Of a stretch of 64,000 nt of DNA, positions 26,857-37,181 are shown one piece after another (the stretch's first letter is position 1; each line of letters opens with the position of its first letter). This stretch comes from Streptomyces mutabilis (GTDB lineage: Bacteria > Actinomycetota > Actinomycetes > Streptomycetales > Streptomycetaceae). The stretch is taken from NCBI RefSeq assembly GCF_014649815.1, contig NZ_BMTT01000002.1:372001-436000 (forward strand), read 5' to 3'. The notes beneath the pieces were generated by a model. That model did no database searches. It was given only the letters and a program-made list of their open reading frames with translations, and was not told the origin of the DNA. The position numbers were made by a program, and so were the translations under genes.

Positions 26857-28061
26857 AACGGAGCCGCCGCGACCGGAGCGGGCGCCGCCCCGGGCTCGGC
26901 GCGCGGGTCGTCACTGCCGCTCGCCTCCGCCCCGCCCCGGGCCTGCCGGGCGACCGTCACCGCCAGCACACACAGCGTGAACGCGTCCTTGAAGGCCCGC
27001 CTCTTCTCCGACTCCAGCCAGGGCCAGGTCAGCCCCGGCACCTGGGGCACCAGGGAGATCCAGAACCAGACCTCGCGGGTCGCCGACCCTGCGTACGGCA
27101 GTCCGGCGAGCAGTAACGGGAGAACGACCAGGAGGTAGTGGTCGTAGGAGGGCCGGGAGACGAGGAACGCCGCGAGCATCAGGCCGCCGCCGGTCTCCGC
27201 GAGCCGCAGCGGCCCGGGGTCCGCGCGGCGCCAGCGGACGTACGCGCACAGCACCCCGGCGACGGCCGCCGCCGCCGCGAGGCCCTGGGCGAGCGCCTCC
27301 GGCACCCCGAGCCGGGGCAGCACGGCCACCGGGGACGCCTCGTACAGCCGGACGAAGCCGTCGTCGCCGTGCAGGAGGAAGGGCAGGGTGCGGGTGAAGA
27401 AGCCGGCCGGGTCGGGCATCAGCAGCGCCGCCGCCCCGGAGGCGAGCACGGGCAGGGCCACCGCCGCCGCCAGCGCCCGCCACCGCCCGGCGAACAGGAA
27501 GAGGAGGACGACGGGCGCGAGCAGCGGCTTGAGCGCCACGGCCGCGCCGACGGCCACCCCCGCCACCGTCCACCTCCCCCGGCTCGCCAGCAGCAGGGAC
27601 AGGGGCAGGGCCACCGCCGCCGTCACCGTCCAGTTGCCGAGGCGCACCAGGTGCCCGAACGGAGCGAAGCCCGCCGCGAACCCGGTGAGCCCGAGGACCG
27701 CGAGCCGGCTGCCGAGCGGCACCCGGTGCAGCCGCAGCGCGCACGCCCAGCCCACCGCCAGCAGGACCGTCACCGCGCACGGCACGAGCCACCGCAGCAC
27801 CGCCGGGGGCAGCATCGCCTGCGGGGCGGCGGCCAGGACCGCGCTCGGGAGATAGAGGAAGTGCGGATCGTCGTACGGGGAGCCGCCGGCCAGCCAGGTG
27901 CGGGCGGCCCGCACGACGATCGCGTTGTCCATCCCCCCGTCCGAGGTCACGCGCGCCGCGTGTCCCGCGCACGCCGCCAGCACCGCCACGAGCACCGCCC
28001 ACAGGGGCCCGCCCGCCGGTCGCACCAACCAGCCGGAGATGTCGCTTTTGCCCGTCCGCAT
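26853..28061 (-). CDS. GT87-family (DUF2029) polyprenyl-phosphate glycosyltransferase
   Basis: 402 aa, about ten hydrophobic helices. GT-C features: an acidic N-terminal loop SDGGMDNAIVVRAARTWLAGGSPYDDP, and SRPSYDHYLLVVLPLLLAG near the C-terminus. The C-terminal 30 residues are Ala/Pro-rich and polar. GT87 members transfer mannose or arabinose from polyprenyl-phosphate donors outside the membrane; acceptor unknown here. ATG 28061. Its 3' end carries the rplM promoter. Confidence 0.85.
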   Translation of the reverse strand: MRTGKSDISGWLVRPAGGPLWAVLVAVLAACAGHAARVTSDGGMDNAIVVRAARTWLAGGSPYDDPHFLYLPSAVLAAAPQAMLPPAVLRWLVPCAVTVLLAVGWACALRLHRVPLGSRLAVLGLTGFAAGFAPFGHLVRLGNWTVTAAVALPLSLLLASRGRWTVAGVAVGAAVALKPLLAPVVLLFLFAGRWRALAAAVALPVLASGAAALLMPDPAGFFTRTLPFLLHGDDGFVRLYEASPVAVLPRLGVPEALAQGLAAAAAVAGVLCAYVRWRRADPGPLRLAETGGGLMLAAFLVSRPSYDHYLLVVLPLLLAGLPYAGSATREVWFWISLVPQVPGLTWPWLESEKRRAFKDAFTLCVLAVTVARQARGGAEASGSDDPRAEPGAAPAPVAAAPF

Positions 28062-28135
28062 GGACGGAACGCTAGGCGCTGCGAGGCCCCGGGAGCCGCA
28101 CCAGCACGCCGCACAGCCCGTCTAAGATGCCGCCC

Positions 28136-29032
28136 ATGAGCTTTGGGCAGGGGGGACCTCAGTCGCAGTGGGATCCCTGGAAACCGCAATCGCAGCAGCC
28201 GTCCCAGCAGCCCTGGAACAGTGGCCAGGCCGACAACACTCCTGACTGGGCCGCCCTCGCCGAGGCTTCCGAAGCCCGCGCCAAGCGCCGTCGGCTGCTC
28301 TTCATCGGTGGCGGCGCCCTGGCCACCGTGGCGATCGCCACCGCCGTCGCCGTGGCCGTGGTCTCGGCGAACGGCTCCGGGCCGGCGTCGGACGGCCCCT
28401 CCTCCCGGCTCCCCGCGACGGCGGACATACCCAGCGCGTCGGCCACCGCCCCCTCGTTCGCGCCGACCAGCGCACCCCCGCCGCTGGACCCGAAGGACTT
28501 CGTCTCCAGCGTCAAGAAGGACAAGGCTCCGCTCGGCCCCGACCTGCTCTTCCCCGGCACCCAGCTCACCATGGGCGAGACGGTCTACAAGAAGGGCCCG
28601 ACGGCGGACACCCGGACCTGCGGCTCCGCCGCCCAGAAGACGCTGCCGAAGGTCCTCACCGACAACGGCTGCACCCGCATGATGCGGGTCACCTACACCC
28701 AGGGGGACGTGGCGGTGACGGTCGGCGTGGCCGTCTTCGACACCGAGGCGCAGGCCGCGAAGGCCAAGCAGCAGGCCGACGAGAGGAGCATCATCCGCTC
28801 CCTGTCGGGCGGCGGCGTGAAGTCCTTCTGCACCGGCGCCGTCTGCCGCTCCACGACCAACTCCTACGGTCGCTACGCCTACTTCACCGTCGCGGGCTTC
28901 ACCGACGGCAAGGACGTGACGGAGAAGACCACGGAGGTGTTCAAGGCCGGCGACGACCTGGCCGAGTTCGCCTTCCGTCAGATCCGGCGGCGCGGCGAGG
29001 CCCAGGCGTCGGCGGCGGCCGAGGCGGGCTGA
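28136..29032 (+). CDS. Single-pass membrane protein, hypothetical
   Basis: 298 aa from ATG 28136 (ATG 28127 would add MPP). Gln/Trp/Pro-rich cytoplasmic head, helix at about 54-77, Ser/Pro linker and an extracellular domain with Cys residues (TCGSAAQ, DNGCTRMM, FCTGAVCRS). Repeated FTDGKDVTEKTTEVFKAGDDLAEF suggests a compact alpha/beta domain. No family recognised; typical of Streptomyces surface proteins of unknown role. Confidence 0.78.
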   Translation: MSFGQGGPQSQWDPWKPQSQQPSQQPWNSGQADNTPDWAALAEASEARAKRRRLLFIGGGALATVAIATAVAVAVVSANGSGPASDGPSSRLPATADIPSASATAPSFAPTSAPPPLDPKDFVSSVKKDKAPLGPDLLFPGTQLTMGETVYKKGPTADTRTCGSAAQKTLPKVLTDNGCTRMMRVTYTQGDVAVTVGVAVFDTEAQAAKAKQQADERSIIRSLSGGGVKSFCTGAVCRSTTNSYGRYAYFTVAGFTDGKDVTEKTTEVFKAGDDLAEFAFRQIRRRGEAQASAAAEAG

Positions 29033-29159
29033 GGCACCGACTCGTCAGTCACTTCCCGCGAGCGTGTTCACATGCCTCGTGCCCGCGGCGCGGCGGCGAA
29101 GTCGGCGACGGCCTTCGGGAGACGGCCCGGCCGGACTCGGGCACGTCCGCACCGTGCGT

Positions 29160-30014
29160 TCAGCAGCAACCGCTCCCCGGCAGCGTCCTCTTGTTCCGCG
29201 CCTCCCTGTTCCGGGCCGCCAGCAGCTCGTCGGCCGGGTAGCCGACCTCCTCCAGCGTCAGCCCGTGCGGCCGTACGACGTGCACCGCCGAGTCCCGTAC
29301 GCCGGCGGCCAGCACCTCGGCGGGCCAGTCGGGCGTGCGGTGGCCGTCCCCGACGAACAGCAACGCGCCGATCAGCGAGCGCACCATGTTGTGGCAGAAG
29401 GCGTCGGCCCGCACGGTGGCGGTGATGACCCCGTCGTCCCCGCGTACCAGGCTCAGCTCCTGGAGGGTCCGGATGGTGGTGGCGCCCTCACGCTTCTTGC
29501 AGTAGGCGGCGAAGTCGTGCTCCCCCACCAGTCCGCGGGCGGCCTCGTTCATGGCGTCCACGTCGAGCGGCCAGTCGTGCCACAGGACGTGGCCGCGCAG
29601 CAGCGGGTCGACGCCGCCAGGGTTGTCCGTGACCCGGTAGGCGTAGCGCCGCCAGATCGCGGAGAACCGGGCGTTGAAGCCGCTGGGTGCCTCGCGCAGG
29701 GCCCAGACCCGCACGTCCCTGGGCAGCCGCCCGGCGAGCCGCTTGAGCAGCTTCACGTGGTGCTCGGCCCACACCTCCCGCGGCAGGTCGACGTGCGCCA
29801 CCTGCCCCCGGGCGTGCACACCCGCGTCGGTCCGCCCCGCCACGGTCAGCTCGTACGTCTCCCCGGACCTCGTGACGGTCCGCAGCGCGTCCTCGATCTC
29901 CCCCTGCACGGTCCGCCGCCCGCCGGCCTGCTTGGCCCAGCCGGAGAACTCACTCCCGTCATACGAGAGATCCAGCCGCACCCGCACGAACCCGGCCTCT
30001 ACTTCGTCACTCAC
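29160..30014 (-). CDS. truA: tRNA pseudouridine(38-40) synthase TruA
   Basis: 284 aa. Catalytic Asp in [18 protein letters not shown] (about 59-76), substrate loop [19 protein letters not shown], and [24 protein letters not shown] 30014. It follows rplQ after 141 bp that contain a dispersed repeat, and is the last gene of the alpha-operon direction. Confidence 0.96.
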   Translation of the reverse strand: MSDEVEAGFVRVRLDLSYDGSEFSGWAKQAGGRRTVQGEIEDALRTVTRSGETYELTVAGRTDAGVHARGQVAHVDLPREVWAEHHVKLLKRLAGRLPRDVRVWALREAPSGFNARFSAIWRRYAYRVTDNPGGVDPLLRGHVLWHDWPLDVDAMNEAARGLVGEHDFAAYCKKREGATTIRTLQELSLVRGDDGVITATVRADAFCHNMVRSLIGALLFVGDGHRTPDWPAEVLAAGVRDSAVHVVRPHGLTLEEVGYPADELLAARNREARNKRTLPGSGCC

Positions 30015-30073
30015 CCGGAGATCCTCTCACCAAAGAAAAAACGGGCCCGCCCCTCGAAAGGAACGGACCCGCA

Positions 30074-30148
30074 ACGCCCTGAAGGGGCGCGGGGAACTGC
30101 GCGAACAACCACGATGAAAGCCGCGGCCTCAATCGCACAGCCACCCGG
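30074..30148. repeat. Dispersed Streptomyces intergenic repeat-like element
   Basis: Contains 'cctgaaggggcgcggggaac' and 'tgcgcgaacaaccacgatga', a combination I recall recurring between many Streptomyces genes. It separates rplQ from truA. Copy number needs a genome search. Confidence 0.55.
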
Positions 30149-30155
30149 CAGACGC

Positions 30156-30662
30156 TTACGCGTCCTTCGACTCCTCGGCCGCGGCCTCGTCGTCGGCCTT
30201 GGCCGTGTCGACCTTGGTCTCCTCGGCAGCCGGAGCGGCCTCGGCGTCCTTGGCGGCACGCTTGGTGGCGGCCTCAGCCTCACCCGTGGCCTGCTGCGCC
30301 ACGGTCAGCGCCTCGACCAGCTCGATGACGGCCATGGGCGCGTTGTCGCCACGGCGGTTACCGATCTTGGTGATCCGGGTGTAGCCACCGGGACGGTTCT
30401 CGTAGCGCGGGCCGATCTCGGTGAAGAGCGTGTGGACGATGCTCTTGTCCGTGATCACCTGGAGCACCTGACGGCGGTTGTGAAGGTCGCCCTTCTTCGC
30501 CTTGGTGACCAGACGCTCGGCGTACGGACGCAGCTTGCGCGCCTTCGCCTCGGTGGTCGTGATCTTGCCGTGCTCGAAGAGGCTCTTCGCGAGGTTCGCG
30601 AGGAGCAGCTTCTCGTGCGCGGCGCTGCCGCCCAGACGGGCACCCTTGGTGGGCTTCGGCAT
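30156..30662 (-). CDS. rplQ: 50S ribosomal protein L17
   Basis: 168 aa. Conserved part about 1-118 ([48 protein letters not shown]), then an Ala/Glu/Lys-rich tail of about 50 residues not found in E. coli L17. 157 bp after rpoA. Confidence 0.97.
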   Translation of the reverse strand: MPKPTKGARLGGSAAHEKLLLANLAKSLFEHGKITTTEAKARKLRPYAERLVTKAKKGDLHNRRQVLQVITDKSIVHTLFTEIGPRYENRPGGYTRITKIGNRRGDNAPMAVIELVEALTVAQQATGEAEAATKRAAKDAEAAPAAEETKVDTAKADDEAAAEESKDA

Positions 30663-30819
30663 GATGTTTCTCCTAGGTGTCTGCCCCGGCCGTATCAGGT
30701 ACCGGGGTCAGTATCCGAGCAGGCGGTCGCCTGTCGGAGATCCGGGGCGGCCCCGAGGGGCGCCCCGGAAGGGCACGGGGCGGTGTCGCACCCCAGTCGG
30801 GACCGGAAGGCCCGAGCTC

Positions 30820-31842
30820 TCAGTACTGCTCGGTCTCCACGAAGCCCGCGTCCGCGTCGTCGTCGGCACCGAAGGCGTCGGCCGCGGCGGTCGGGTCGAA
30901 CCCGGGAGGCGAGTCCTTCAGCGCAAGCCCCATACCCGCGAGCTTGGCCTTGACCTCGTCGATGGACTTCGCACCGAAGTTGCGGATGTCGAGCAGGTCC
31001 GCCTCGGAACGGGCCACGAGCTCGCCCACGGAGTGGATGCCCTCGCGCTTGAGGCAGTTGTACGACCGAACGGTGAGCTCCAGCTCCTCGATCGGCAGCG
31101 CCAGGTCGGCGGCCAGGGCGGCGTCCGTGGGGGACGGGCCCATGTCGATGCCCTCGGCGTCGATGTTCAGCTCGCGGGCGAGACCGAACAGCTCGACCAG
31201 CGTCTTACCGGCGGAGGCCATGGCGTCGCGCGGACGCATCGCCTGCTTGGTCTCGACGTCGACGATCAGCTTGTCGAAGTCGGTGCGCTGCTCGACACGC
31301 GTGGCCTCGACCTTGTACGTGACCTTGAGGACCGGCGAGTAGATCGAGTCGACCGGGATGCGCCCGATCTCCTGACCGACCTGCTTGTTCTGCACGGCGG
31401 AGACGTAGCCGCGACCGCGCTCGACGGTCAGCTCCATCTCCAGCTTGCCCTTGCCGTTGAGCGTGGCGAGGACGAGGTCGGGGTTGTGCACCTCGACACC
31501 GGCCGGGGGCGCGATGTCGGCGGCGGTGACCAGACCCGGGCCCTGCTTGCGCAGGTACATCACGACGGGCTCGTCGTGCTCCGAGGAGACGACCAGCTGC
31601 TTGATGTTGAGGATCAGGTCGGTGACGTCCTCCTTGACGCCCGGCACGGTGGTGAACTCGTGCAGGACACCGTCGATGCGGATGCTGGTGACAGCAGCGC
31701 CGGGGATCGACGACAGGAGGGTGCGGCGGAGGGAGTTGCCGAGGGTGTAGCCGAAGCCCGGCTCCAGCGGCTCGATGACGAACCGGGAGCGGAACTCGTC
31801 GACGACCTCTTCGGTCAACGAGGGACGCTGAGCGATCAGCAT
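30820..31842 (-). CDS. rpoA: DNA-directed RNA polymerase alpha subunit
   Basis: 340 aa. N-terminal assembly domain ([39 protein letters not shown] region, about 20-60) and alpha-CTD (about 255-310; [39 protein letters not shown]) are intact. ATG 31842. A 114-bp gap from rpsK holds TTGCAG about 18 nt before TAGCGG, a weak promoter candidate. Confidence 0.98.
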   Translation of the reverse strand: MLIAQRPSLTEEVVDEFRSRFVIEPLEPGFGYTLGNSLRRTLLSSIPGAAVTSIRIDGVLHEFTTVPGVKEDVTDLILNIKQLVVSSEHDEPVVMYLRKQGPGLVTAADIAPPAGVEVHNPDLVLATLNGKGKLEMELTVERGRGYVSAVQNKQVGQEIGRIPVDSIYSPVLKVTYKVEATRVEQRTDFDKLIVDVETKQAMRPRDAMASAGKTLVELFGLARELNIDAEGIDMGPSPTDAALAADLALPIEELELTVRSYNCLKREGIHSVGELVARSEADLLDIRNFGAKSIDEVKAKLAGMGLALKDSPPGFDPTAAADAFGADDDADAGFVETEQY

Positions 31843-31956
31843 GTGGTGATCCTTCAGTCAGGGGCGCCCGCTATTTGACGCCCGACTAGTACTGCAAGGG
31901 TACGGGCGATACGACCCGAAAGAGCCGTACCGCCCGGAAACCCTGGTGAAGCGAGA

Positions 31957-32361
31957 TCAGACGCGACGACGCTTCGGCGGACGGCAGCCGTTGTGCGGGG
32001 TGGGCGTGACGTCCTGGATGGAGCCGACCTCGAGGCCGGTCGCCTGCAGGGAGCGGATGGCGGTCTCGCGACCGGAACCCGGGCCCTTGACGAACACGTC
32101 GACCTTGCGCATGCCGTGCTCCTGGGCGCGGCGGGCAGCCGACTCGGCGGCCATCTGCGCGGCGAACGGCGTGGACTTCCGGGAGCCCTTGAAGCCGACG
32201 TGGCCGGCGGAGGCCCAGGAGATCACATTGCCGGTCGGGTCCGTGATGGACACGATCGTGTTGTTGAACGTGCTCTTGATGTGCGCGTGGCCGTGAGCGA
32301 CGTTCTTCTTTTCCTTGCGGCGCACCTTCTTGGCAGCGCCCTGACGACCCTTGGGGGGCAT
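31957..32361 (-). CDS. rpsK: 30S ribosomal protein S11
   Basis: 134 aa. [45 protein letters not shown], and the basic end [15 protein letters not shown]. 66 bp behind rpsM. Confidence 0.98.
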   Translation of the reverse strand: MPPKGRQGAAKKVRRKEKKNVAHGHAHIKSTFNNTIVSITDPTGNVISWASAGHVGFKGSRKSTPFAAQMAAESAARRAQEHGMRKVDVFVKGPGSGRETAIRSLQATGLEVGSIQDVTPTPHNGCRPPKRRRV

Positions 32362-32427
32362 CTATAACTCCTACGGGAGGTGGTCGGTCCTACAGCGAAG
32401 ACCGCTGGACGGCGAGTCCGCTGCGGA

Positions 32428-32808
32428 CTACTTCTTGCCCGGCTTCTTCTTGCCGGCGATGGCGCGACGCGGGCCCTTGCGGGTACGGGCGTTCGTGCTG
32501 GTGCGCTGACCGCGGACGGGCAGACCGCGACGGTGACGGAGACCCTGGTAGGTACCGATCTCGACCTTGCGGCGGATGTCGGCCTGGATCTCGCGACGGA
32601 GGTCACCCTCGGTCTTGATGTTGTTGTCGACGTACTCGCGGATCGCGACGAGCTGCTCCTCGGAGAGGTCGCGAACACGGGTGTTCGGGTCCACGCCGGT
32701 GGCAGCGAGCGTCTGCTGCGACAGGGTCCGGCCGATGCCGAACACGTAGGTGAGGGCGATCTCCACGCGCTTTTCGCGCGGGATGTCAACACCGGAAACG
32801 CGTGCCAT
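32428..32808 (-). CDS. rpsM: 30S ribosomal protein S13
   Basis: 126 aa. [58 protein letters not shown], Lys-rich C-terminus reaching the P site. 188 bp behind rpmJ, an unusually wide gap for this cluster. Confidence 0.98.
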   Translation of the reverse strand: MARVSGVDIPREKRVEIALTYVFGIGRTLSQQTLAATGVDPNTRVRDLSEEQLVAIREYVDNNIKTEGDLRREIQADIRRKVEIGTYQGLRHRRGLPVRGQRTSTNARTRKGPRRAIAGKKKPGKK

Positions 32809-32996
32809 TCAATGGCTCCAGTTGATTGTCGGAGGTCTTCCACAGAACCGGATCCCGGCCGCCGTATGAGGTACGGATCGGGTCCCCGGCCTCCGAACCG
32901 GGGGTGTCGGGCACCTGGGCGCCCGGGTCCTGCGTATGAACATATTCAGCTCGCGTCGCGCGAAGTCCTGCGAATCGCGGAGGGAACGGTCAGGCG

Positions 32997-33110
32997 TCAG
33001 CCCTGGCGCTGCTTGTGGCGCGGGTTGTCGCAGATGACCATGACCCGGCCGTGACGGCGGATCACCCTGCACTTGTCGCAGATCTTCTTGACGCTCGGCT
33101 TGACCTTCAT
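32997..33110 (-). CDS. rpmJ: 50S ribosomal protein L36 (zinc-type)
   Basis: 37 aa, [14 protein letters not shown]...[13 protein letters not shown]. The C-x2-C-x12-C-x4-H zinc set is complete, so this is the zinc-requiring form; Zur-controlled zinc-free paralogues are expected elsewhere. ATG 33110. Confidence 0.97.
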   Translation of the reverse strand: MKVKPSVKKICDKCRVIRRHGRVMVICDNPRHKQRQG

Positions 33111-33179
33111 GGGATGTGAGGTTCTCCGGGTCAGTTGCCGGCGGTCCCACGCACAGGGTGCGCGGGGCGTGGGCAAGAT

Positions 33180-33401
33180 CTACTTGTACCGGTAGACGAT
33201 CCGGCCACGGGTCAGGTCGTACGGAGACAGCTCCACCACGACCCGGTCGTCAGGGAGGATGCGAATGTAGTGCATGCGCATCTTGCCGCTGATGTGTGCC
33301 AGGACCTGGTGGCCGTTCTGGAGCTCCACCTTGAACATGGCGTTCGGAAGAGACTCGACGACAGTGCCTTCGATCTCGATGGCACCTTGCTTCTTGGCCA
33401 C
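33180..33401 (-). CDS. infA: Translation initiation factor IF-1
   Basis: 73 aa, one S1/OB fold: [43 protein letters not shown]-type loop ([26 protein letters not shown]). GTG 33401, 69 bp before rpmJ. Confidence 0.97.
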   Translation of the reverse strand: MAKKQGAIEIEGTVVESLPNAMFKVELQNGHQVLAHISGKMRMHYIRILPDDRVVVELSPYDLTRGRIVYRYK

Positions 33402-33491
33402 GCTTCGCCCTTCGAATCGACTACCTTGATCGACTCCCGTGCGATGTAGCGGTCGCATGCGGACATGCGGGTGCACCAGAGCCGACGAGTC

Positions 33492-33497
33492 AGTCTA
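33492..33497 (-). promoter_or_regulatory. infA -10 candidate
   Basis: Minus-strand TAGACT, the favoured Streptomyces vegetative -10; the -35 18 nt upstream (TTCGCC) is weak. It would give a leader of roughly 85 nt and an infA-led alpha operon separate from secY-adk-map. Confidence 0.4.
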
Positions 33498-33551
33498 CGT
33501 CAGCGAACCCGGAAAGGCGAAACGGGGAAGTCTGCCCCGGGTACCTGATCG

Positions 33552-34388
33552 TTATGCGAGGGGGTCGGGAGCGGCAGTGATCCCCAGCTCCGCCAGCTTC
33601 GCCCTGCCGCCGTCGACCGCCGTCAGGACCAGCGGGCCCTGCTCCGTCAGGGCCACCGAGTGCTCCCAGTGGGAGGACCAGGTGCCGTCCGTCGTGATGA
33701 CCGTCCAGTCGTCCTCGAGGACCTCCGTGCGCGGGGTGCCGAGGGAGACCATGGGCTCGATGGCCAGGCAGAAGCCGGGGACCAGCTTGGGGCCCTTGCC
33801 GCGCTTGCGGTCGACGTAGTTCAGCAGGTGCGGGTCCATGTGCATCTCGGTGCCGATGCCGTGGCCGCCGTAGTCCTCGATGATCCCGTACTTGCCGCCG
33901 CCGGGCTTCGGCTGGCGGCGGATGTACGTCTCGATGGCCCGGGAGACGTCCACGAGCCGGTTGCCCTGCTTCATGGCCGCGATGCCCGCCCACATCGACT
34001 CCTCGGTCACCCGGGAGAGCTCGACCAGCTCCGGGGAGTGACCGGAGCCCACGAAGGCCGTGTAGGCGGCGTCGCCGTGCCAGCCGTCGATGATCGCGCC
34101 GCAGTCGATGGAGATGACGTCGCCGTCCTTGAGGACCACGTCGTCGGAGGGGATGCCGTGGACGACGACCTCGTTCACGGATGTGCAGATGGTCGCGGGG
34201 AAACCGCCGTAACCGAGAAAGTTCGGCTTGGCGTTGTGCTCGGCGAGCACCTTGCGGGCGACCTGGTCCAGGTCCTTGGTCGTGGCGCCGGGCACGGCGG
34301 CTTCGCGGGTGGCCGCGTGGATGGCGGCGACGACCAGCCCCGCCTCACGCATCTTGGCGATCTGCTCGGGGCTCTTGATCTGCACCAT
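33552..34388 (-). CDS. map: Type I methionine aminopeptidase
   Basis: 278 aa. Metal ligands within ISIDCGAIIDGWHGDAAYTAF (two Asp), GHGIGTEMHMDPH (His) and FCLAIEPMVSLG plus WTVITTDGTWSSHWEHSVALTEQG (two Glu). ATG 34388, 127 bp after adk. Removes N-terminal Met from nascent proteins. Confidence 0.97.
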   Translation of the reverse strand: MVQIKSPEQIAKMREAGLVVAAIHAATREAAVPGATTKDLDQVARKVLAEHNAKPNFLGYGGFPATICTSVNEVVVHGIPSDDVVLKDGDVISIDCGAIIDGWHGDAAYTAFVGSGHSPELVELSRVTEESMWAGIAAMKQGNRLVDVSRAIETYIRRQPKPGGGKYGIIEDYGGHGIGTEMHMDPHLLNYVDRKRGKGPKLVPGFCLAIEPMVSLGTPRTEVLEDDWTVITTDGTWSSHWEHSVALTEQGPLVLTAVDGGRAKLAELGITAAPDPLA

Positions 34389-34515
34389 GGGGACTGCGGC
34401 CTTTCTGGACCGGAGGGGACGGAAACGCTTCCAACGATACGGGCGGTGACCTCCGCACCCACAACTCAGCCGCGGCCCCCGAGCCAGGGACCGCGGCTGC
34501 AGCCGGGACGAAGAT

Positions 34516-35169
34516 CTACTGGTCGCGCTTGAGCGCCTCCAGCGCGCGGCCCGTGACCTCGTTCACCGGTCCCGTCGCCGCGATGGTGACCACCAGGCCC
34601 TGGGCCTTGTAGTAGTCGATGATCGGCTCGGTCTGCGTGTGGTAGACCTCGAGCCGCTTGCGGACCGTCTCCTCGGAGTCGTCGTCCCTCTGGTACAGCT
34701 CGCCGCCGCAGACGTCGCAGACGCCTTCCTGCTTCGGCGGCGTGTACGTCACGTGGAAGACGTGGGACGAGTCGTTGCGGCAGACGCGCCGGCCGGCGAT
34801 CCGCTTGACGACCTCGTCCTCGGGAGCCTCCAGGTCGAGCACCGCGTCCAGCTTCATGTTCTCGGTCTCGATCAGCTCGTCCAGCGCCTCGGCCTGGGAG
34901 ACGTTGCGCGGGAAGCCGTCCAGCAGGAAGCCGCCCTCGGCGTCGGGCTGCTCCATGCGGTCCTTCGCCATGGCGATGGTGACCTCGTCCGGCACGAGGT
35001 TGCCGGCGTCCATGTAGGACTTGGCGAGCTTGCCCAGCTCGGTCTGCTGGCTGATGTTCGCGCGGAACAGGTCGCCCGTGGAGATGTGCGGGATGTGCAG
35101 CGTCTCGGCAAGGCGGGTGGCCTGCGTACCCTTCCCAGCACCCGGCGGCCCGACGAGGACGATTCGCAT
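34516..35169 (-). CDS. adk: Adenylate kinase
   Basis: 217 aa, long form. P-loop GPPGAGKG at 7-14, DGFPRN near 84-89, and a LID with C130-x2-D133 and C151-x2-C154, a variant zinc-lid lacking the second Cys of the first pair. ATG 35169 shares one base with the secY stop (TGATG). Confidence 0.97.
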   Translation of the reverse strand: MRIVLVGPPGAGKGTQATRLAETLHIPHISTGDLFRANISQQTELGKLAKSYMDAGNLVPDEVTIAMAKDRMEQPDAEGGFLLDGFPRNVSQAEALDELIETENMKLDAVLDLEAPEDEVVKRIAGRRVCRNDSSHVFHVTYTPPKQEGVCDVCGGELYQRDDDSEETVRKRLEVYHTQTEPIIDYYKAQGLVVTIAATGPVNEVTGRALEALKRDQ

Positions 35170-36482
35170 CAGCGGAGGAACCCTTCGTAATTGCGCTGCT
35201 GGAGCTGGCTCTCGATCTGCTTCACCGTCTCGAGACCGACACCCACGATGATCAGGATGCTGGTCCCGCCGAACGGGAAGTTCTGGTTTGCCCCGAAACC
35301 GGCCAACGCCATTGTCGGTACGAGAGAGATCAGGCCCAGATACAGCGAACCCGGCCAGGTGATCCGGTTGAGTACGTAGCTCAGATACTCAGCGGTCGGT
35401 CGGCCAGCCCGGATGCCCGGGATGAACCCACCATACTTCTTCATGTTGTCCGCGACTTCCTCGGGGTTGAACGAGATCGCCACGTAGAAGAAGGCGAAGA
35501 ACACGATCAGGAGGAAGTACAGAACGATGTGCGGCGCGGCCTCGGGGTCGGCCAGGTTCTTCTGGATCCACACGGCCCAGCCCGCCTGCGAGCCGGAGAA
35601 CTGGACGATCAGCGCCGGGATGTAGAGCAGCGAAGAGGCGAAGATGACGGGGATGATGCCCGCCTGGTTCACCTTGAGCGGGATGTACGTCGAGGTACCG
35701 CCGTAGGAGCGGCGGCCGATCATGCGCTTCGCGTACTGCACCGGGATGCGGCGCTGGGCCTGCTCGACGAAGACCACCAGGCCCACCATGACGAAGCCCA
35801 CCAGCATGACGATGCCGAACTCGATCCAGCCACCCGCCAGGTCGCCCTCCTGCTTGATGGCCCACAGGGCGGAGGGGAAGGTCGCGGCGATCGAGATGAA
35901 CATCAGGATCGACATGCCGTTGCCGATGCCGCGGTCGGTGATCAGCTCGCCGAGCCACATGACGACGGCCGTACCGGCGGTCATGGTGATGACCATGACG
36001 ATGGTGGTGAAGATGGCCTGGTCGGGAACGATCTGACCGGCGACGGTGCAGCCGGAGAACAGGGCGCCGCTGCGGGCGGTGGCGACGAGGCCGGTGCCCT
36101 GGAGGATCGCGAGGGCGATGGTCAGGTAGCGGGTGTACTGCGTGATCTTCGCCGTGCCGGCCTGGCCCTCCTTCTTCAGGGCCTCCAGGCGCGGGATCAC
36201 CACGGTCAGCAGCTGCAGAATGATGCTCGCCGTGATGTACGGCATGATGCCGAGCGCGAAGACCGTGATCTGCAGCAGGGCGCCACCGCTGAACATGTTG
36301 ACCAGGCCGAAGAGGCCCTGGTTGCCGGACGCCTGGTCCACGCACTCCTGGACGTTCTTGTAGTCGACGCCTGGAATGGGGATGTGGGTACCGAGCCGGT
36401 AGACCACGATGATGCCGAGCGTGAAGAGCAGCTTCTTGCGCAGGTCGGGCGTCTTGAACGCCCGGGCGAACGCGGTGAGCAC
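35169..36482 (-). CDS. secY: Preprotein translocase subunit SecY
   Basis: 437 aa, ten membrane segments; channel of the Sec translocon. The N-terminal FARAFKTPDLRKKLLFTLGIIVVYRLGTHIPIPGV region, the plug after the first helix, and RTAEYL-like GRPTAEYLSYVLNRITWPGSLYLG are seen. GTG 36482 with AGGAGG 5 nt upstream. A strong hairpin separates it from rplO, so it likely has its own promoter. Confidence 0.98.
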   Translation of the reverse strand: MLTAFARAFKTPDLRKKLLFTLGIIVVYRLGTHIPIPGVDYKNVQECVDQASGNQGLFGLVNMFSGGALLQITVFALGIMPYITASIILQLLTVVIPRLEALKKEGQAGTAKITQYTRYLTIALAILQGTGLVATARSGALFSGCTVAGQIVPDQAIFTTIVMVITMTAGTAVVMWLGELITDRGIGNGMSILMFISIAATFPSALWAIKQEGDLAGGWIEFGIVMLVGFVMVGLVVFVEQAQRRIPVQYAKRMIGRRSYGGTSTYIPLKVNQAGIIPVIFASSLLYIPALIVQFSGSQAGWAVWIQKNLADPEAAPHIVLYFLLIVFFAFFYVAISFNPEEVADNMKKYGGFIPGIRAGRPTAEYLSYVLNRITWPGSLYLGLISLVPTMALAGFGANQNFPFGGTSILIIVGVGLETVKQIESQLQQRNYEGFLR

Positions 36483-36651
36483 GGTGCCTCCTGCGACCCC
36501 CGCGCTACTGCGTCAAGGGTGACGGTCTTGAGGTTCGACTGACGACAAAGTAAGTAACGGTCAACTGCCGCCCAGGGTGCCCCATGTGACGCACCCGTGA
36601 AAGAGGGCAGCGCAGGCCACCTTACCGGCGGGAGCACTTCCCTTGGAACGA

Positions 36652-36691
36652 CCAACCGGGGATACCCCTTTTGTGGGGCATCCCCGGTTGG
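36652..36691. terminator. Strong hairpin between rplO and secY
   Basis: 17-bp stem with one mismatch, CCAACCGGGGATACCCC with GGGGCATCCCCGGTTGG, loop TTTTGT. It lies 33 bp after the rplO stop on the minus strand and probably ends or attenuates the S10-spc transcript before secY. Confidence 0.8.
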
Positions 36692-36723
36692 GATCGCTCA
36701 TGTCATCGACACGCCTGAGTAGT

Positions 36724-37179
36724 TCAGACGAGCTCGGTGACGGTGCCGCCGGCGGCGGTGATCTTCTCCTTGGCGGAGCCGGAGACGGCGTCGACCGTCA
36801 CCTGCAGTGCCACGGAGATCTCGCCCTGGCCGAGGACCTTGACGAGGCTGTTCTTGCGAACGGCACCCTTGGCCACCAGACCCTCGACGGTGACCTCGCC
36901 ACCCTCGGGGTACAGCGCGGCCAGCTTGTCGAGGTTCACGACCTGGAACTCGGTCTTGAACGGGTTCTTGAAGCCCTTCAGCTTCGGAAGACGCATGTGG
37001 AGGGGCATCTGGCCACCCTCGAAGCGCTCCGGAACCTGGTAACGGGCCTTCGTACCCTTCGTACCACGACCGGCCGTCTTACCCTTCGACGCCTCACCAC
37101 GACCGACACGGGTCTTGGCGGTCTTGGCGCCCGGGGCGGGACGGAGGTTGTGGATCTTGAGCGGGTTCTGCTCACCCAT
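36724..37179 (-). CDS. rplO: 50S ribosomal protein L15
   Basis: 151 aa. [61 protein letters not shown]; all marks of L15. ATG 37179, 2 bp after rpmD. Confidence 0.98.
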   Translation of the reverse strand: MGEQNPLKIHNLRPAPGAKTAKTRVGRGEASKGKTAGRGTKGTKARYQVPERFEGGQMPLHMRLPKLKGFKNPFKTEFQVVNLDKLAALYPEGGEVTVEGLVAKGAVRKNSLVKVLGQGEISVALQVTVDAVSGSAKEKITAAGGTVTELV

Positions 37180-37181
37180 GA

